Origin: JAZRZI01 sp045601325
GTDB lineage: Bacteria > Bacillota_I > Bacilli_A > RFN20 > CAG-826
Direction of reading: 5' to 3'
NCBI GenBank assembly: GCA_045601325.1
Contig: JAZRZI010000027.1
Location: 1-7,944 of the forward strand
DNA length: 7,944 bases
The translations under genes and the position numbers were made by a program. The notes under the pieces are model-generated. The model was not told where the DNA came from. It searched no databases and saw only the letters and a program-made list of their open reading frames with translations. Of this stretch, positions 7,652-7,944 are shown in pieces (position 1 is the stretch's first letter; each line of letters begins with the position of its first letter).

Positions 7652-7672
7652 ATACGCGTACCCCCATATACG

Positions 7673-7701
7673 TTAATATGATAGCACACACGCGCACACA
7701 A
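7673..7701 (-). promoter_or_regulatory. Candidate promoter of the glgC operon
   Basis: On the minus strand, TTGTGT (7701-7696) and TATTAA (7678-7673) are 17 bases apart, a correct sigma-70/SigA geometry with only moderate consensus matches. The start would fall about 15-20 bases before the glgC ATG, giving a very short leader. TATCAT (7682-7677) is an alternative -10. The spacer is made of alternating CA/CG dinucleotides. This is the only region from which the six-gene unit could be started inside the window. Confidence 0.35.
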
Positions 7702-7708
7702 ATTAAAA

Positions 7709-7725
7709 GTTTTTCTTTGAAAAAC
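7709..7725. promoter_or_regulatory. Palindrome between divergent candidate promoters, possible operator
   Basis: GTTTTTC-TTT-GAAAAAC is a perfect 7-bp inverted repeat with a 3-bp centre. It lies just upstream of the candidate -35 elements of both the leftward (glgC) and rightward promoters. A related half-site, GTGAAAACT, follows at 7727-7735. The position fits a transcription-factor site, but A/T-rich palindromes arise easily in this base composition. Confidence 0.3.
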
Positions 7726-7739
7726 AGTGAAAACTATTT

Positions 7740-7774
7740 TTGTTGCTTAAAAAAATCGAATTTTATGATATGAT
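7740..7774 (+). promoter_or_regulatory. Candidate rightward promoter
   Basis: TTGTTG (7740-7745) is followed after 18 bases by TATGAT (7764-7769). A second TATGAT at 7769-7774 is preceded by TG one base away (7766-7767), making an extended -10. Transcription would start near 7776-7782, and AAAAGGA follows at 7792-7798. The layout strongly suggests a divergent gene starting near 7804, but no reading frame is present there. Confidence 0.5.
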
Positions 7775-7791
7775 ATGAACATATTATTTTA

Positions 7792-7798
7792 AAAAGGA
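7792..7798 (+). promoter_or_regulatory. Ribosome-binding-site-like AAAAGGA without a gene
   Basis: AAAAGGA is well spaced from the rightward promoter. The nearest possible starts (GTG at 7806 and 7808) run into stops after three and five codons, so the site has no partner in this window. Confidence 0.35.
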
Positions 7799-7803
7799 CA
7801 CAC

Positions 7804-7942
7804 AAGTGTGGAAATAAAGCCGTGATATGCGGCAACGAAAAAACAGCTCACGAATGAGCAAAACTAAATATTTGAGAATTAGCTCTTGTTGCTAAAGCAA
7901 ATTCTTTATCGAGATACTATGTAGCCGAGAGATTGTAATAAT
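7804..7942. repeat. Right arm of the ~140-bp terminal inverted repeat
   Basis: This is the inverted copy of 1-140, 139 bp long because the A-run at 7838-7843 has six bases instead of seven. Two bases (TC) continue beyond the match at the window end. Its inner edge lies in CACAC-AA-GTGTG (7799-7810), a short inverted repeat that straddles the junction. The arm carries a copy of the last codons of the transporter gene without the gene. All three forward frames contain stops, so it does not encode the gene expected after the rightward promoter. Confidence 0.95.
7838..7859 (-). terminator. Terminator-like hairpin, inverted copy
   Basis: On the minus strand this reads GCTCA-TTCG-TGAGC, TG, then six T. 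If the right arm is genuine, it would stop leftward transcription arriving from outside before it reaches the glgC promoter region, insulating the operon. Confidence 0.5.
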
Positions 7943-7944
7943 TC
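7906..7944 (-). CDS. Possible C-terminal end of a leftward gene (copy of 1-37)
   Basis: The minus strand is open from the window end through ELLQSLGYIVSR to TAA at 7908-7906, followed by the terminator-like hairpin. It repeats the fragment at the other end and is one codon longer. It could be the real end of a gene upstream of the glg operon, or merely the duplicated tail. It is too short to identify. Confidence 0.25.
   Translation of the reverse strand, partial: ELLQSLGYIVSR

Noticed and set aside
1..7944. A small linear plasmid or phage with inverted terminal repeats
   Set aside because: The content is housekeeping and storage genes with no replication, partition or capsid gene, and the arm includes part of a coding sequence. 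A chromosomal fragment or artefact is more likely.
7804..7944. A tRNA, T-box, 6S, tmRNA or tracrRNA in the repeat arm
   Set aside because: Several short hairpins exist, but I could not find the conserved elements of any of these RNAs, and the arm overlaps the end of a coding gene.

Overview
The window looks like chromosomal DNA of a low-GC member of the Bacillota, probably an uncultured gut-type Bacilli (RF39/Erysipelotrichia-like). This rests on AT-rich codon use, strong AAGGAGG ribosome binding sites, the presence of GlgD (an ADP-glucose pyrophosphorylase homologue typical of Bacillota), an ECF-type vitamin transporter subunit, and a Bacilli/Clostridia-style LeuRS. Tryptophan is read from TGG and glgA ends in TGA, so the genetic code is standard and a Mycoplasma code is excluded. 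The taxonomic placement is inference, not a search result.

Six complete genes lie head to tail on the minus strand and fill about 95% of the window. In transcription order they are glgC and glgD (catalytic and non-catalytic ADP-glucose pyrophosphorylase-type subunits), glgA (glycogen synthase), leuS (leucyl-tRNA synthetase), coaX (type III pantothenate kinase) and an ECF transporter S component that is probably a pantothenate carrier. Spacings are 1 nt, a 1-nt TAATG overlap, 10 nt, 56 nt and an 11-nt overlap. They therefore look like one transcription unit started from the 7652-7800 region, possibly with a break before coaX. The first three genes turn glucose-1-phosphate and ATP into ADP-glucose and then alpha-1,4-glucan. 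The last two would import and phosphorylate pantothenate for CoA. leuS sits between the two modules and has no leader of its own.

The two window ends are the unusual part. Bases 1-140 and 7804-7942 are inverted copies that differ only by one T/A in a homopolymer run. The arm contains the last four residues and stop of the transporter gene, a terminator-like hairpin pointing into the window, and what may be the last codons of an outside gene. The right arm begins exactly where a gene served by the plus-strand promoter and ribosome binding site (7740-7798) would be expected to start, yet it encodes nothing. This could be a fold-back or assembly chimera, or a genuine inverted repeat flanking an invertible segment. 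I cannot decide between these from the sequence. The interior is otherwise ordinary housekeeping and storage metabolism; I saw no defence system, CRISPR array, transposase or tRNA.
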